DNA of 64,000 nt from positions 62,001 through 126,000 of the forward strand of contig DASZRW010000070.1 in assembly GCA_035549015.1 (NCBI GenBank), in the 5' to 3' direction. A program made the translations under genes and the position numbers. How positions within the stretch are numbered: position 1 is the stretch's first letter; every line of letters begins with the position of its first letter. This DNA is from JAFDZV01 sp035549015. GTDB taxonomy: Bacteria; Bacteroidota; Ignavibacteria; OLB7. Positions 25,734-35,136 of this stretch are shown here, one piece after another. Under the pieces are notes generated by a model that did no database searches, had not been told where the DNA came from, and worked only from the letters and a program-made list of their open reading frames with translations.

Positions 25734-26645
25734 TCAGCGATCCTTTGTTTCCATTGTACCAGGACTCGGGGATGCCGGCTGTGCGGGCGGGTCGCCGCCC
25801 CCGGGACGATTGTAGCAATTCAAGTATGCCTCGGGATATTCATTCTCGTCCGTACAATCAGATTGCGGGCAATAGCTGCAAAAGGTTGGATCGTTGACGC
25901 ACATGCAATGCCGCACAAGGACCAGGCAGCATGCCTCGCTTCCGTCATCGAATCGGACGCATACCCACACACATTTCCGGCGTTGGAGTCCGTTGTCGGT
26001 ATTTCGCATCCGATCGATACAGTCGCCTGTAAGGCCAATTCGAAACCGAACCCTGTCATTGCTCCCAAGGCTGTTTGCCGTTCCGATCGGATTGAAGTAT
26101 ATGCAGTTCGCCGCACACAACCGGTTTGGATATACCAGACCATTGGGACAGAACGAGACTTCACGCCAAGCATTCGGTGAGCTTGCACCATTTCGAATGA
26201 GAGTGTTGCCGCAATATGTACAGATATGGTCGGATGTGTAGGGGCGAACTCCAACGGCGTTGCAGTCGTAAACTTCCGATGTCGGCCCAGCCTGGGCAGA
26301 GCACCCGAGATCGGTGCAAAGGCCGATCGACATCACCTGATGCAGTGGGCTGTGATTGATGATTTCGAATTCATAGAGGCAACATTGCTCGCAGCAATTG
26401 TTGCAATACTCCCGAGTGAAACACCACTCGATTGTGCAATCGGCATTTGTCGGCTCGTACGCGTTGACTTCAATCGGCGAGTCCCCTTTGCACGCGCCGA
26501 CCTCAGGATCGCTCTCAGTACATGAATCCTGGCCCTGTGATTGCGCGATATATGGGGATAGTGAGAACAGCGAAACAACGAGAAAGACGTTGAGCAGCGG
26601 GCCGAAAGTCAGTCTAATAGAGATGAAATGGTGACATTGCCTCAT
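25734..26645 (-). CDS. Cysteine-rich secreted protein, unknown family
   Basis: The 303-residue protein has a signal-peptide-like segment (LLNVFLVVSLFSLSPYIAQSQG). It has 29 cysteines, 28 of them after the signal, many in close clusters (CNNCCEQCC, CTYCG, CMCVNDPTFCSYC). The even number and exported state point to a disulfide-knotted structure. The C-terminal 20 residues are Pro/Gly-rich and lack a T9SS domain. I recognise no family. The gene is directly upstream of, and one base from, the T9SS Asp-box gene, so the two probably act together at the cell surface. Base composition is AT-richer than the surroundings, as for its partner. Confidence 0.6.
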   Translation of the reverse strand: MRQCHHFISIRLTFGPLLNVFLVVSLFSLSPYIAQSQGQDSCTESDPEVGACKGDSPIEVNAYEPTNADCTIEWCFTREYCNNCCEQCCLYEFEIINHSPLHQVMSIGLCTDLGCSAQAGPTSEVYDCNAVGVRPYTSDHICTYCGNTLIRNGASSPNAWREVSFCPNGLVYPNRLCAANCIYFNPIGTANSLGSNDRVRFRIGLTGDCIDRMRNTDNGLQRRKCVWVCVRFDDGSEACCLVLVRHCMCVNDPTFCSYCPQSDCTDENEYPEAYLNCYNRPGGGDPPAQPASPSPGTMETKDR

Positions 26646-26800
26646 GATGATCGCCAGCGAATGAAACGGAGCTTAATGACGAATTGTATGGGGTGAAAAT
26701 ACCGAGCTACGCTGCAAGGTGCAACACCTCGATGTTCAAAGCCGAGTTCCCCGAGTTGTTCGAGATCCGATCGGGGCGGTATGTCTTGTCCGAACTGAAC

Positions 26801-27556
26801 TCAGTTGAACCCGATATTCATCGTCAGGAACAGTCCGCCGAAATCGGTGATGGGATCGTTGCGCAGGCTTTCGAGGCCCGGGTGAATCGGGATGAAGAAA
26901 TACCGGACGTTCACGCCGAGTGTGGGATGCCCGCTGCCGACCTCCGCGCCGGCGCCCACAAACCCGCCGAAGGTGGCATAGGCCCGGGCATGCGAGAAGC
27001 TGCTGAAGAATTCGTAGTCGTACGGCAGCGCAACGATCAGGCTGGGCCCAGCCCCCGCATTGAAGTACGGACGGAAATTGTCCACCAGAACCTCATCGAA
27101 CACACGATAGCGAATGCCGACGGTGAGCGGAAGCGTGTACAGCCGGTTCACCTTGCCGGGCACCCGCCAATCCTGCAGTTGATAGTCGTACTGCTCGAAC
27201 TCGTCGCGGTCGCGCGAGCCGGTGACGCCAAGGTTCACGAAGCCGGCGAGGGCCTGCGAGTAGTTGTGCTGATAGAACACGCCGGCGCCGAAGCCGCTGT
27301 TGCTGAAGAGCAGATCGACGCCGTAGATGTTGCGCGGTTGCGTAAGCACGCTCGTGCTGTCGATGAGCGGACGTGCGGCCGCGAAGAGGAAGAGGGTGTC
27401 GGCGGGAACGCCGGGCGGTTCCTCCGGAAGCTCTGCGGGATTTCCGCGCGGCGCACCGGTCACCTGCGCAGCCATTGCCGCCGGCAGTAGCAGGAACACC
27501 GCGGCAGCCAGCATCGCCGGGAGGAGTAACCGTATGAGCGCGCGCCCGATCATCAT
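26801..27556 (-). CDS. Outer-membrane beta-barrel protein
   Basis: The 251-residue protein starts with a signal peptide (LLLPAMLAAAVFLLLPAAMAAQ). The mature part alternates polar and hydrophobic residues in strand-like blocks (IYGVDLLFSNSGFGAGVFYQHNY, GFVNLGVTGSRD, LPLTVGIRYRVF, PYFNAGAGPSLIVAL, TFGGFVGAGAEVG) and ends in FLTMNIGFN, with a terminal aromatic-X pattern typical of outer-membrane barrels. The role is unknown. The start MMIGRAL at 27556 was used, since upstream residues are unlike a signal. Confidence 0.7.
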   Translation of the reverse strand: MMIGRALIRLLLPAMLAAAVFLLLPAAMAAQVTGAPRGNPAELPEEPPGVPADTLFLFAAARPLIDSTSVLTQPRNIYGVDLLFSNSGFGAGVFYQHNYSQALAGFVNLGVTGSRDRDEFEQYDYQLQDWRVPGKVNRLYTLPLTVGIRYRVFDEVLVDNFRPYFNAGAGPSLIVALPYDYEFFSSFSHARAYATFGGFVGAGAEVGSGHPTLGVNVRYFFIPIHPGLESLRNDPITDFGGLFLTMNIGFN

Positions 27557-27651
27557 CGCCTGGATTTGCAGGAAGTATACACCGAACTGACGATGACTTC
27601 CAGACCAAAAGTGTCCGTGTCCCAAGGGTAAGGCGAGGCCTGTCTCGCAGG

Positions 27652-28665
<1,014 letters not shown>

Positions 28666-28842
28666 AGTATGTATTCGCGAGTAAGAGAGTTCCGGGCATT
28701 CGCCGCGCCGCCGCCCGCAGGCACCGAGGTGCGGCCCGGTTGTGACGGGAACCGTACGTGTTGATGCCGGTGCATCGGTCAGTGGCCGGCTGTGGTTGCA
28801 TCGTTCCCTCCGGCGGCTCCCGGCAACCGGCGAGCGGCCGGT

Positions 28843-29997
28843 CTATCGTTTGAGCTTCGGGTCCAGGGCGTCGCGCAATCCGTCGCCGAGCATATTGAAC
28901 GCGAACACCGCCAGCGCTATTGCAATGGAGGGATAGATTGCCAGCCCCCAGTTGGTGTTGGCCATGATGTTGCCGTAGCCATCCTTGATCATCTGTCCCC
29001 ACGATGCCATCGGCACCTGCACGCCCATGCCGACGTAGGCCAGCGATGCCTCCGCCATGATCGCGTTGGCGAACCCGGCCGTTGTAATCACCGTGATCGG
29101 GCCCAGCACATTCGGGATCATGTGACGGAAGATCGTCCGCATCGAACCGAAGCCGAGCGCGCGCGTGGCCTCCACGTACTCCGTCTCCCGCAGCGAGAAG
29201 AACTGGCCGCGCACGATGCGTGCGGTATCCACCCAGTTGGCGATGCCGATCGCGATGAAGGCCTGCCAGAATCCTGCATTGCTCTCCTTGATCCCCGGCC
29301 AGATCGGGGAGACCAGCGGCACGACGTACTGCCCCCAGACGCTCTGCCACGCGATCGAAAGCGCAATCACCAGCAGGATGAAGGGGAAGCTCCAGATCAC
29401 GTTCGCCATGTACATGACCACGGAGTCCACCCAGCCGCGGAAGTAGCCGGCGAGTGCGCCCAGCACCAGGCCGATGAAGAGCGATATCATCTCGGCGATC
29501 AGGCCAACTGAAAGGGAGACCTGCGCACCGTAGATCAGCCGGCTCAGCACGTCGCGCCCCAGATCGTCCGAACCGAGAAGATAGTGCGGCTTCTGATGCC
29601 ACTCGGATTCACTGGCTCCGGCCAGCGCCCCCTTCGCGATCACGTGTGTCCGGCCCAGCTCATCCATGTACTGGACGCTGTCACCTCTGACGGAGTAGCT
29701 TCTGATGGCGATGTACTCCTCCTTGTATGCGCCGCCGGAGGCGCGCTTCAGCAGAAGGTTGCCAACGAAGCCGGATGGCTTGCGCACGTACTCCAGCACC
29801 TGCCGGTTGGGGTCCATCGGAGCGATCAGCGGGGCACAGATCGCCATCAGAATCAGCACCGAGATGATCACGAGGCCAACCATTGCAAGCTTGTTCTTGC
29901 GCAGACGGCGCCACGAATACCACCAGAGCGACCGTGATCCGGTCTTCAGGGCTTCGGTCTCGCCAATCTGTGGCAGGTTGTTCGGCGTCTCGGTCAT
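28843..29997 (-). CDS. oppC: Oligopeptide/dipeptide ABC transporter permease (OppC/DppC type)
   Basis: The 384-residue inner-membrane permease has an N-terminal cytoplasmic stretch, a first helix (LAMVGLVIISVLILMAICAPLIAP), a periplasmic loop with HYLLGSDDLGRDVLSRLIYG, and the EAA loop near TEYVEATRALGFGSMRTIFRHMIPNVLGPI. These are the OppC landmarks. The periplasmic loop after helix one is longer than usual (about 80 residues, LKRASGGAYKEEYIAIR to SEWHQKPH). The start MTETPNNLPQ at 29997 is preferred over upstream codons, which read poorly. Confidence 0.93.
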   Translation of the reverse strand: MTETPNNLPQIGETEALKTGSRSLWWYSWRRLRKNKLAMVGLVIISVLILMAICAPLIAPMDPNRQVLEYVRKPSGFVGNLLLKRASGGAYKEEYIAIRSYSVRGDSVQYMDELGRTHVIAKGALAGASESEWHQKPHYLLGSDDLGRDVLSRLIYGAQVSLSVGLIAEMISLFIGLVLGALAGYFRGWVDSVVMYMANVIWSFPFILLVIALSIAWQSVWGQYVVPLVSPIWPGIKESNAGFWQAFIAIGIANWVDTARIVRGQFFSLRETEYVEATRALGFGSMRTIFRHMIPNVLGPITVITTAGFANAIMAEASLAYVGMGVQVPMASWGQMIKDGYGNIMANTNWGLAIYPSIAIALAVFAFNMLGDGLRDALDPKLKR

Positions 29998-30118
29998 ACG
30001 AATTTCTATGAGCTTGCGAAGTGCGTTCAGAGACGATGAGCATCGGCGGGTTCGCCGCAGCTGTGCGGCGCGATCGGCGCCTGCTGTGCATACGTGTGCA
30101 TGAAGCGCTTCATGGCGC

Positions 30119-31072
30119 CTACGCCAGGCGGACCTTCGGGTCCAGGAGGGCGTATGCAACGTCCACGATCAGGTTCACCACTACGAAAATGATGGCGGTG
30201 AAGAGCACCGTCCCCTGAATCATCGGGAAGTCCAACTGCGTAACGGCATCGAAGGCAAGGCGGCCGATGCCCGGCCAGTTGAAGATCGTCTCGATGAAGA
30301 AGGTTCCGGCAAGCGTTCCGGCAAGCCAGGTGGATACGGTAGTGATAACGGGATTGAGCGCGTTGCGGAGCGCGTGCTTCAGCACCGTCGTACTGGTGGA
30401 CAGCCCCTTGGCGCGTGCGGTGCGCACGTAGTCCTGGCTCATCACGTCCAGCATGGAACTGCGCGTGATGCGGGCGATCACCGAGAGCGGGCGCGCCGCG
30501 AGCGCGAGCAGCGGAAGGATCAGGAGCGTCATGTTGACGCGGCCGGTATCGGAGATGAAATATCCCTGCGTCTGCTTGATCCATCCAAGGCCGATCGACG
30601 GGCCGAACGCCACCTGCATCAGATTGCCCAGCACGAACACCGGAACCGAGATGCCGAACAGGGCGATCACCATCACCAGATAATCGAAGCCGCTGTTCGG
30701 TTTCCATGCAGAGAAGACGCCGATGGCAACGCCCAGGAGCGAGGAGAGTGCAAGCGCGCCGACGGCGAGGATGGCGGTGGCGGGGAACTTCTGCAGCAGC
30801 GTTTCGCGGACATCGATGTTCGAGGCGAAGCTCCGTCCGAAATCTCCCTGGATGGCCTTCAGCAGGAAGTCGCCATACTGCACGTAGATCGGCTGGTCCA
30901 GCTTCCAGTTCCGCCTGATCGATTCAATCGTCTGAAGGTCGGTTCGCTGCCCGGCAACCAGGCGAGCGGGATCGCCGGCCGGGATCACGCGCACGAGAAC
31001 GAATGTCACGGTGATCACGCCAAGGATGATGAACACCGAGTTGAGGAGCTGCCGAAGAATATATGTTGCCAT
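30119..31072 (-). CDS. oppB: Oligopeptide/dipeptide ABC transporter permease (OppB/DppB type)
   Basis: The 317-residue permease starts MATYILRQLLNSVFIILGVITVTFVLVRVIPAGDPARL, the typical OppB N-terminus. The EAA loop is QDYVRTARAKGLSTSTTVLKHALRNALNPVI, followed by FFIETIFNWPGIGRLAFDAVTQLDFPMIQGTVLF. It is the first gene of the oppB-oppC-oppD set on the minus strand. The promoter should lie in 31073-31279, facing the divergent DUF1990 gene. Substrate type cannot be told from permeases alone. Confidence 0.93.
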   Translation of the reverse strand: MATYILRQLLNSVFIILGVITVTFVLVRVIPAGDPARLVAGQRTDLQTIESIRRNWKLDQPIYVQYGDFLLKAIQGDFGRSFASNIDVRETLLQKFPATAILAVGALALSSLLGVAIGVFSAWKPNSGFDYLVMVIALFGISVPVFVLGNLMQVAFGPSIGLGWIKQTQGYFISDTGRVNMTLLILPLLALAARPLSVIARITRSSMLDVMSQDYVRTARAKGLSTSTTVLKHALRNALNPVITTVSTWLAGTLAGTFFIETIFNWPGIGRLAFDAVTQLDFPMIQGTVLFTAIIFVVVNLIVDVAYALLDPKVRLA

Positions 31073-31279
31073 AGGCTGTGCAGTTCAGAAGCGAGGGCCA
31101 GGCGAGCTGCCGCCTTCGTACCGGGGAAGGCCGACCAAGATAGCGATACCCCGGATCGCAATGCAATATGCGGAGCGCGTTTGCCGGGCGGCATGTGCCG
31201 GCCACCGTCTCCCGCGCGCCATGCCCCGGCCGCAACGTGCGTAACTTGCGGTGTTGTGTATGCCGCGTTGAACCATTGC

Positions 31280-31951
31280 ATGCACATCATCTGCGATATG
31301 ATAAACGCACCGGAACCGCTCTCCGATCCCGCCATTGCCGCCGCGCTCGCGTCACTGGCCGGCATCGGCTTCAATTACGACAACTCGCAGCCGGAGCTTC
31401 TGGACGGCCGGCACGGCTGGATTGCGGACCAGGCGGAGGCGATGCTGCAACCGGAGCCGCCGGGCGACCCCGTGCCGGGCGGATCGTTCGAAGCCGCGCG
31501 TGCGGTGCTCGCAGGCTGCCGCTTCGTCGATCCCGGCCTGCTCCACGTCTACTACGATCCCGCCGCGCCGCTTCTCGGGCGCGATATGCTGCTGCGGGTT
31601 CGCGTTGGGATATTCCGTAGATTTCTCTTCGGCGCGCGCATTGCGGAGGTGGTGGATGGAAGGGAGGGAGATGAGTGCCTGTGGGGCTATTCCTACCGGA
31701 CGCTCGCGACCCATTTCGAGATGGGGCAGATCACGTTCTGCGTGATCAAACACTGTCCGAGCGGGGAGGTGCGTGTTCGCATCAGCAGATATTCCAGACT
31801 CGGCTCCATCGCCAATCCCTTCCTGCGCCTCGGAGCACGCCTGCTGACCCGCCCCATGCAGCGGCGCTACATGCGGTATGCGCTCAGGCGCATACCGGAG
31901 ATGGTAGGTGAGAGCGTGCGTGGCGCCGCCGCTCCAGGTTCATTCAGGTGA
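31280..31951 (+). CDS. DUF1990-like protein
   Basis: The protein of about 223 residues resembles DUF1990 proteins, which are START/Bet v1-like. The visible pattern includes FNYDNSQPELL near the start, GRDMLLRVRVGIFRRFLFGARIAEVVDG, and GYSYRTLATHFEMGQITFCVIKHCPSGEVRVRISRYSRL, followed by RLGARLLTRPMQRRYMRYALRRI. The function of the family is unknown; the fold suggests binding of a hydrophobic ligand. An internal ATG at 31298 is an alternative start. It is divergent from oppB and followed closely by the DUF362 gene on the same strand. Confidence 0.65.
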   Translation: MHIICDMINAPEPLSDPAIAAALASLAGIGFNYDNSQPELLDGRHGWIADQAEAMLQPEPPGDPVPGGSFEAARAVLAGCRFVDPGLLHVYYDPAAPLLGRDMLLRVRVGIFRRFLFGARIAEVVDGREGDECLWGYSYRTLATHFEMGQITFCVIKHCPSGEVRVRISRYSRLGSIANPFLRLGARLLTRPMQRRYMRYALRRIPEMVGESVRGAAAPGSFR

Positions 31952-31985
31952 TCCCATTCTCGCCCACAAGGTTGTTGATTCACGC

Positions 31986-33473
31986 ATGATAGATCCATCG
32001 GTTGTTGCTCTTACCCGCGGCCAGGCGGCATACCCGAATGCCGTCTCCAACCCGGGTTTTCATCCCTCGGAGCGGTATCCGGAATACCCGTTCGACGATC
32101 TCTCGCCCGAACCGAACGATGTCTATCGCCAGGTTCGAGAACTCCTCCACAAGCTCGGGCTCGATGCCGCCAACTACGGAACCGCTGCATGGAACCCGTT
32201 CGGTGAAATCGTCAGGCCCGGCGACAACGTTGTATTGAAGCCGAACTTCGTTCGCCACTATCATCGCCTGGGGAAGCCGCTGGACTGCGTGATTACGCAC
32301 GCCTCGGTACTGCGTCCAATCATGGACTATGTCTGGATCGCTCTCCAGGGGCGCGGCGAGATCGTGGTTGCGGATTCCCCGCAGGGTGATTCCAACTGGG
32401 ATCAGCTCGTGGAACGCAACGGGGCTACGTCGCTCTTTGCATACTACACGGGCCATGCAACCTCGACGCTCCTGATAGAGCTCCGCGATCTCCGCAAGGA
32501 GTGGACCGTCTACAAGCACGGCGGTGTTATCTGGGACCGGATCCGGCTGAAGGGGGATCCCCATGGATACAGCACTGTGGCCCTCGATGCGGACAGCGAG
32601 TACACCGCGATGCGCAACAAGAACTACTACGGCGCGGACTACGATCGCGACCGCACCAAGCAGTTCCACAACGAGACGGCCAATCGGTACAACATCGCCA
32701 ACACCATCCTCCGCGCCGACGTATTTATCTGCGTTCCGAAGCTGAAGGTGCATCGCAAGGTAGGCGTGACGCTGAACATCAAGAACCTGATCGGCGTCAA
32801 CGGCGAGAAGAACTACCTGCCGCACTTCGTCGTGGGCTCGCCGGACAAGGGAGGGGATGAGTTCTCCAACGACACCTTCAACAACCGGATCGATCGCAAG
32901 CTGAAGGACGTGCTTCTCTGGAAGCATCATTCGATCGGCAAGTACCTCTACGTGGCATGGCATGCGCTGGACAAGTTCATCCTGCGCAAGTTCCAGCCGG
33001 AGCAGAGCTTCGTGAAGGGGGACTGGTGGGGGAATGATACCACGTGGCGTTCCGCGGTGGACCTCAACAAGATTCTCCTCTACTGCGACCGGGAGGGGCG
33101 CATGCACGACACCGTGCAGCGCAGGTATCTCTCGATCATCGACGGCATCGTTGGCGGTGAGGCCGAGGGGCCGCTGACGCCGGACCCGGTGTACAGCGGC
33201 GTGATGCTTGGCGGCTTCGATCCGCTGACGGTGGACATCTTTGCCTCCACGGTGATGGGGATCGACTGGCACCGCCTGAAGATGCTCATTGGCGCCGCGC
33301 ACCTTGGGAAGTATCCGCTCACGGACGTGGAGGCCGGGACGTACACGGTTTCGTCCGACGTGGAGCATGACTTCAGCCTGCCGCTCTTTCATTTCAGGCC
33401 GCCCGCCGGCTGGGTTGGGCACGTGGAGATGGAGGAGGATGCCCCGGCACTGGACGCACAGCCGGCGGCCTGA
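31986..33473 (+). CDS. DUF362-domain protein
   Basis: The 495-residue protein has a DUF362 core: GDNVVLKPNFVRHYHRLGKPLDCVITHASVLRPIMDYV, then GEIVVADSPQGDSNWDQLVERNG, RADVFICVPKLKVHRKVGVTLNIKNLIGVNG, and a C-terminal GGEAEGPLTPDPVYSGVMLGGFDPLTVDIFASTVMGID. There is no ferredoxin-like CxxCxxC motif, unlike some DUF362 proteins. Its biochemical role is unknown. In several bacteria such proteins sit with polysaccharide genes; here the nearest gene is a convergent CapK/PaaK-like ligase. The start at 31986 lies after the upstream gene's stop. Confidence 0.82.
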   Translation: MIDPSVVALTRGQAAYPNAVSNPGFHPSERYPEYPFDDLSPEPNDVYRQVRELLHKLGLDAANYGTAAWNPFGEIVRPGDNVVLKPNFVRHYHRLGKPLDCVITHASVLRPIMDYVWIALQGRGEIVVADSPQGDSNWDQLVERNGATSLFAYYTGHATSTLLIELRDLRKEWTVYKHGGVIWDRIRLKGDPHGYSTVALDADSEYTAMRNKNYYGADYDRDRTKQFHNETANRYNIANTILRADVFICVPKLKVHRKVGVTLNIKNLIGVNGEKNYLPHFVVGSPDKGGDEFSNDTFNNRIDRKLKDVLLWKHHSIGKYLYVAWHALDKFILRKFQPEQSFVKGDWWGNDTTWRSAVDLNKILLYCDREGRMHDTVQRRYLSIIDGIVGGEAEGPLTPDPVYSGVMLGGFDPLTVDIFASTVMGIDWHRLKMLIGAAHLGKYPLTDVEAGTYTVSSDVEHDFSLPLFHFRPPAGWVGHVEMEEDAPALDAQPAA

Positions 33474-33541
33474 GATGGCGGTGACAACCGGGATGCGCGC
33501 ATGCCTGCACTCTGCAGCCTGCCGGCGCGGTGCGCGAACTG

Positions 33542-34966
33542 CTACGCCAGATCCTCGCCCTGTGCGCGATCGAAGCTCGCAACGGGAAGCTTCTGAACGA
33601 GGAAGCTGACCTTGCCGCGGGGTGTCATCGCCACCTGATCCACATATTCGATCGCGAGGTGGAATCCGTAGCGCAGCTTCTCCTCCAGTTCCTTTCGGAT
33701 GCGCGCCTCGTCCGCATCGGTGTAGCTGCTTTTCCGCACGATGCGGAATACCACTTCGCCGGGTGTGTCCTGATAGAACTGGAACTGATAGACGTTGTCG
33801 AAAAGATCGTTGTGCATGTTGATGGCAGTCATCGAGACCAGATTGCCCTCCGTTCCCACGATCATCTCCTGAAGTCGTCCTTCTACGGATGCGATCAACG
33901 GATAGCTTCGCCCGCACTCGCAGCGATCGCGCATCGATACGCGCGCGCGGTCGCCGGTTCTGAAGCGGATCAACGGCATCGCGTTGTTGTTGAAGCCTGT
34001 CCCCACAATCTCGCCGCTTCTTCCCGGCGCGGCCGGCTTGCCGGACTCATCCAGGACCTCGGTGATCCCGTACTCGCTGACGCAATGGTACTCCGTCGTA
34101 TGCTCGCACTCCGCGGCCAGCGAAACGTACTCGCTCTGGCCGTAGAAGCTGTAGACCCTGCAGCCGAAGGCCTTCTCGATCGCCACGCGCTGCCAAGGAT
34201 AGATGTTCTCCGATGCGCAGATCACAACCTTCAGCGACGGGAACCCGGCGCCTCCCCGCTGGTTGATGTGTTGCGCGAGGATGTATGCGGCCGATGGGTA
34301 GACGTGGAGCGCGCGCGGCTTGAATCCGTTGATCAATTCGATCGTCCGCTCCAGATTGGCGGCCGTCATCTCGTACGTGGAGACGCGCATCTGATTGCCC
34401 GGAAGCAGCTCGTACAGTGCGCCGTTCTTCAACGGGATGCCGCGGAGGATCACCAGGCGATCACGCTCCATCTCGAAGCCGGCCCATCGCCAGATCATCC
34501 TGATGAACGCCTTCTCCAACGGCACGGTGCGGTCAGCCTCCCAGTACAATCCCACAGGGATGCCGGTGGAGCCTCCGGTTGTGTGATACTGGAACTTCGA
34601 TTGCGGCAGATTGGTGGCCCGCATCGCCTCCGCATGGCTGCGGAGGTGATCCTTGGTGATCGTCGGCAACAGGCGAATGTCCTCCAGCCGCACGATCTGC
34701 GAAGGGTGCACGCCGTGTGAATCGTACAGGTTGCGGTAGAAGGGAACGTGCTCGTATGCATGAAGAACCAGCGCCTGCAGGCGGGCCAGTTGATACTCCT
34801 CATGCTGCTCGCGAGTCCAGTACTGCGATCGCTCCAGGAGCTTCGAAGCGATTCGGAACGCCGCGCCGTATCGCAGGCCGAGTGGGATCCTGCCGTACAA
34901 CGCCAGGCCGAGGCGAACGAGCGGGTCGGGAAGAAGCTGTTGGAACCTGTTGAGAAGACTTCGCAT
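33542..34966 (-). CDS. Phenylacetate-CoA ligase-like (CapK-type) adenylate-forming protein
   Basis: The 474-residue protein belongs to the PaaK/CapK branch of adenylate-forming enzymes. The AMP-binding phosphate loop is YHTTGGSTGIPVGL, followed by SFYGQSEYVSLAAECEHT, GEIVGTGFNNNAMPLIRFRTGD and the C-terminal GRLQEMIVG. A CxxCGRSYPLI segment (RDRCECGRSYPLI) resembles the Cys pair of the PaaK family. CapK-type members occur in capsule and polysaccharide loci with uncertain acyl substrates, so phenylacetate as substrate should not be assumed. The start MRSLLNRFQ at 34966 avoids a low-quality leader. It is convergent with the DUF362 gene. Confidence 0.85.
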   Translation of the reverse strand: MRSLLNRFQQLLPDPLVRLGLALYGRIPLGLRYGAAFRIASKLLERSQYWTREQHEEYQLARLQALVLHAYEHVPFYRNLYDSHGVHPSQIVRLEDIRLLPTITKDHLRSHAEAMRATNLPQSKFQYHTTGGSTGIPVGLYWEADRTVPLEKAFIRMIWRWAGFEMERDRLVILRGIPLKNGALYELLPGNQMRVSTYEMTAANLERTIELINGFKPRALHVYPSAAYILAQHINQRGGAGFPSLKVVICASENIYPWQRVAIEKAFGCRVYSFYGQSEYVSLAAECEHTTEYHCVSEYGITEVLDESGKPAAPGRSGEIVGTGFNNNAMPLIRFRTGDRARVSMRDRCECGRSYPLIASVEGRLQEMIVGTEGNLVSMTAINMHNDLFDNVYQFQFYQDTPGEVVFRIVRKSSYTDADEARIRKELEEKLRYGFHLAIEYVDQVAMTPRGKVSFLVQKLPVASFDRAQGEDLA

Positions 34967-35136
34967 AGCAGCCTGATGAAGTACCCCTGTGGCAGTGCCG
35001 TTGAATAGTGTCGCGGCGGCGCTGTTCAACGGCCCGGGCGGGGAACGATCTCCATGATACACAGAGCCCTCAAGATACGGATGGTGGGGTCACCGGCCGA
35101 CACCGATCGAACCAACGGATCATACCCCGGCATCCG

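Noticed and set aside
33542..34966. True phenylacetate-CoA ligase of aromatic degradation
   Set aside because: No other phenylacetate genes are near and CapK-type homologues share these motifs.
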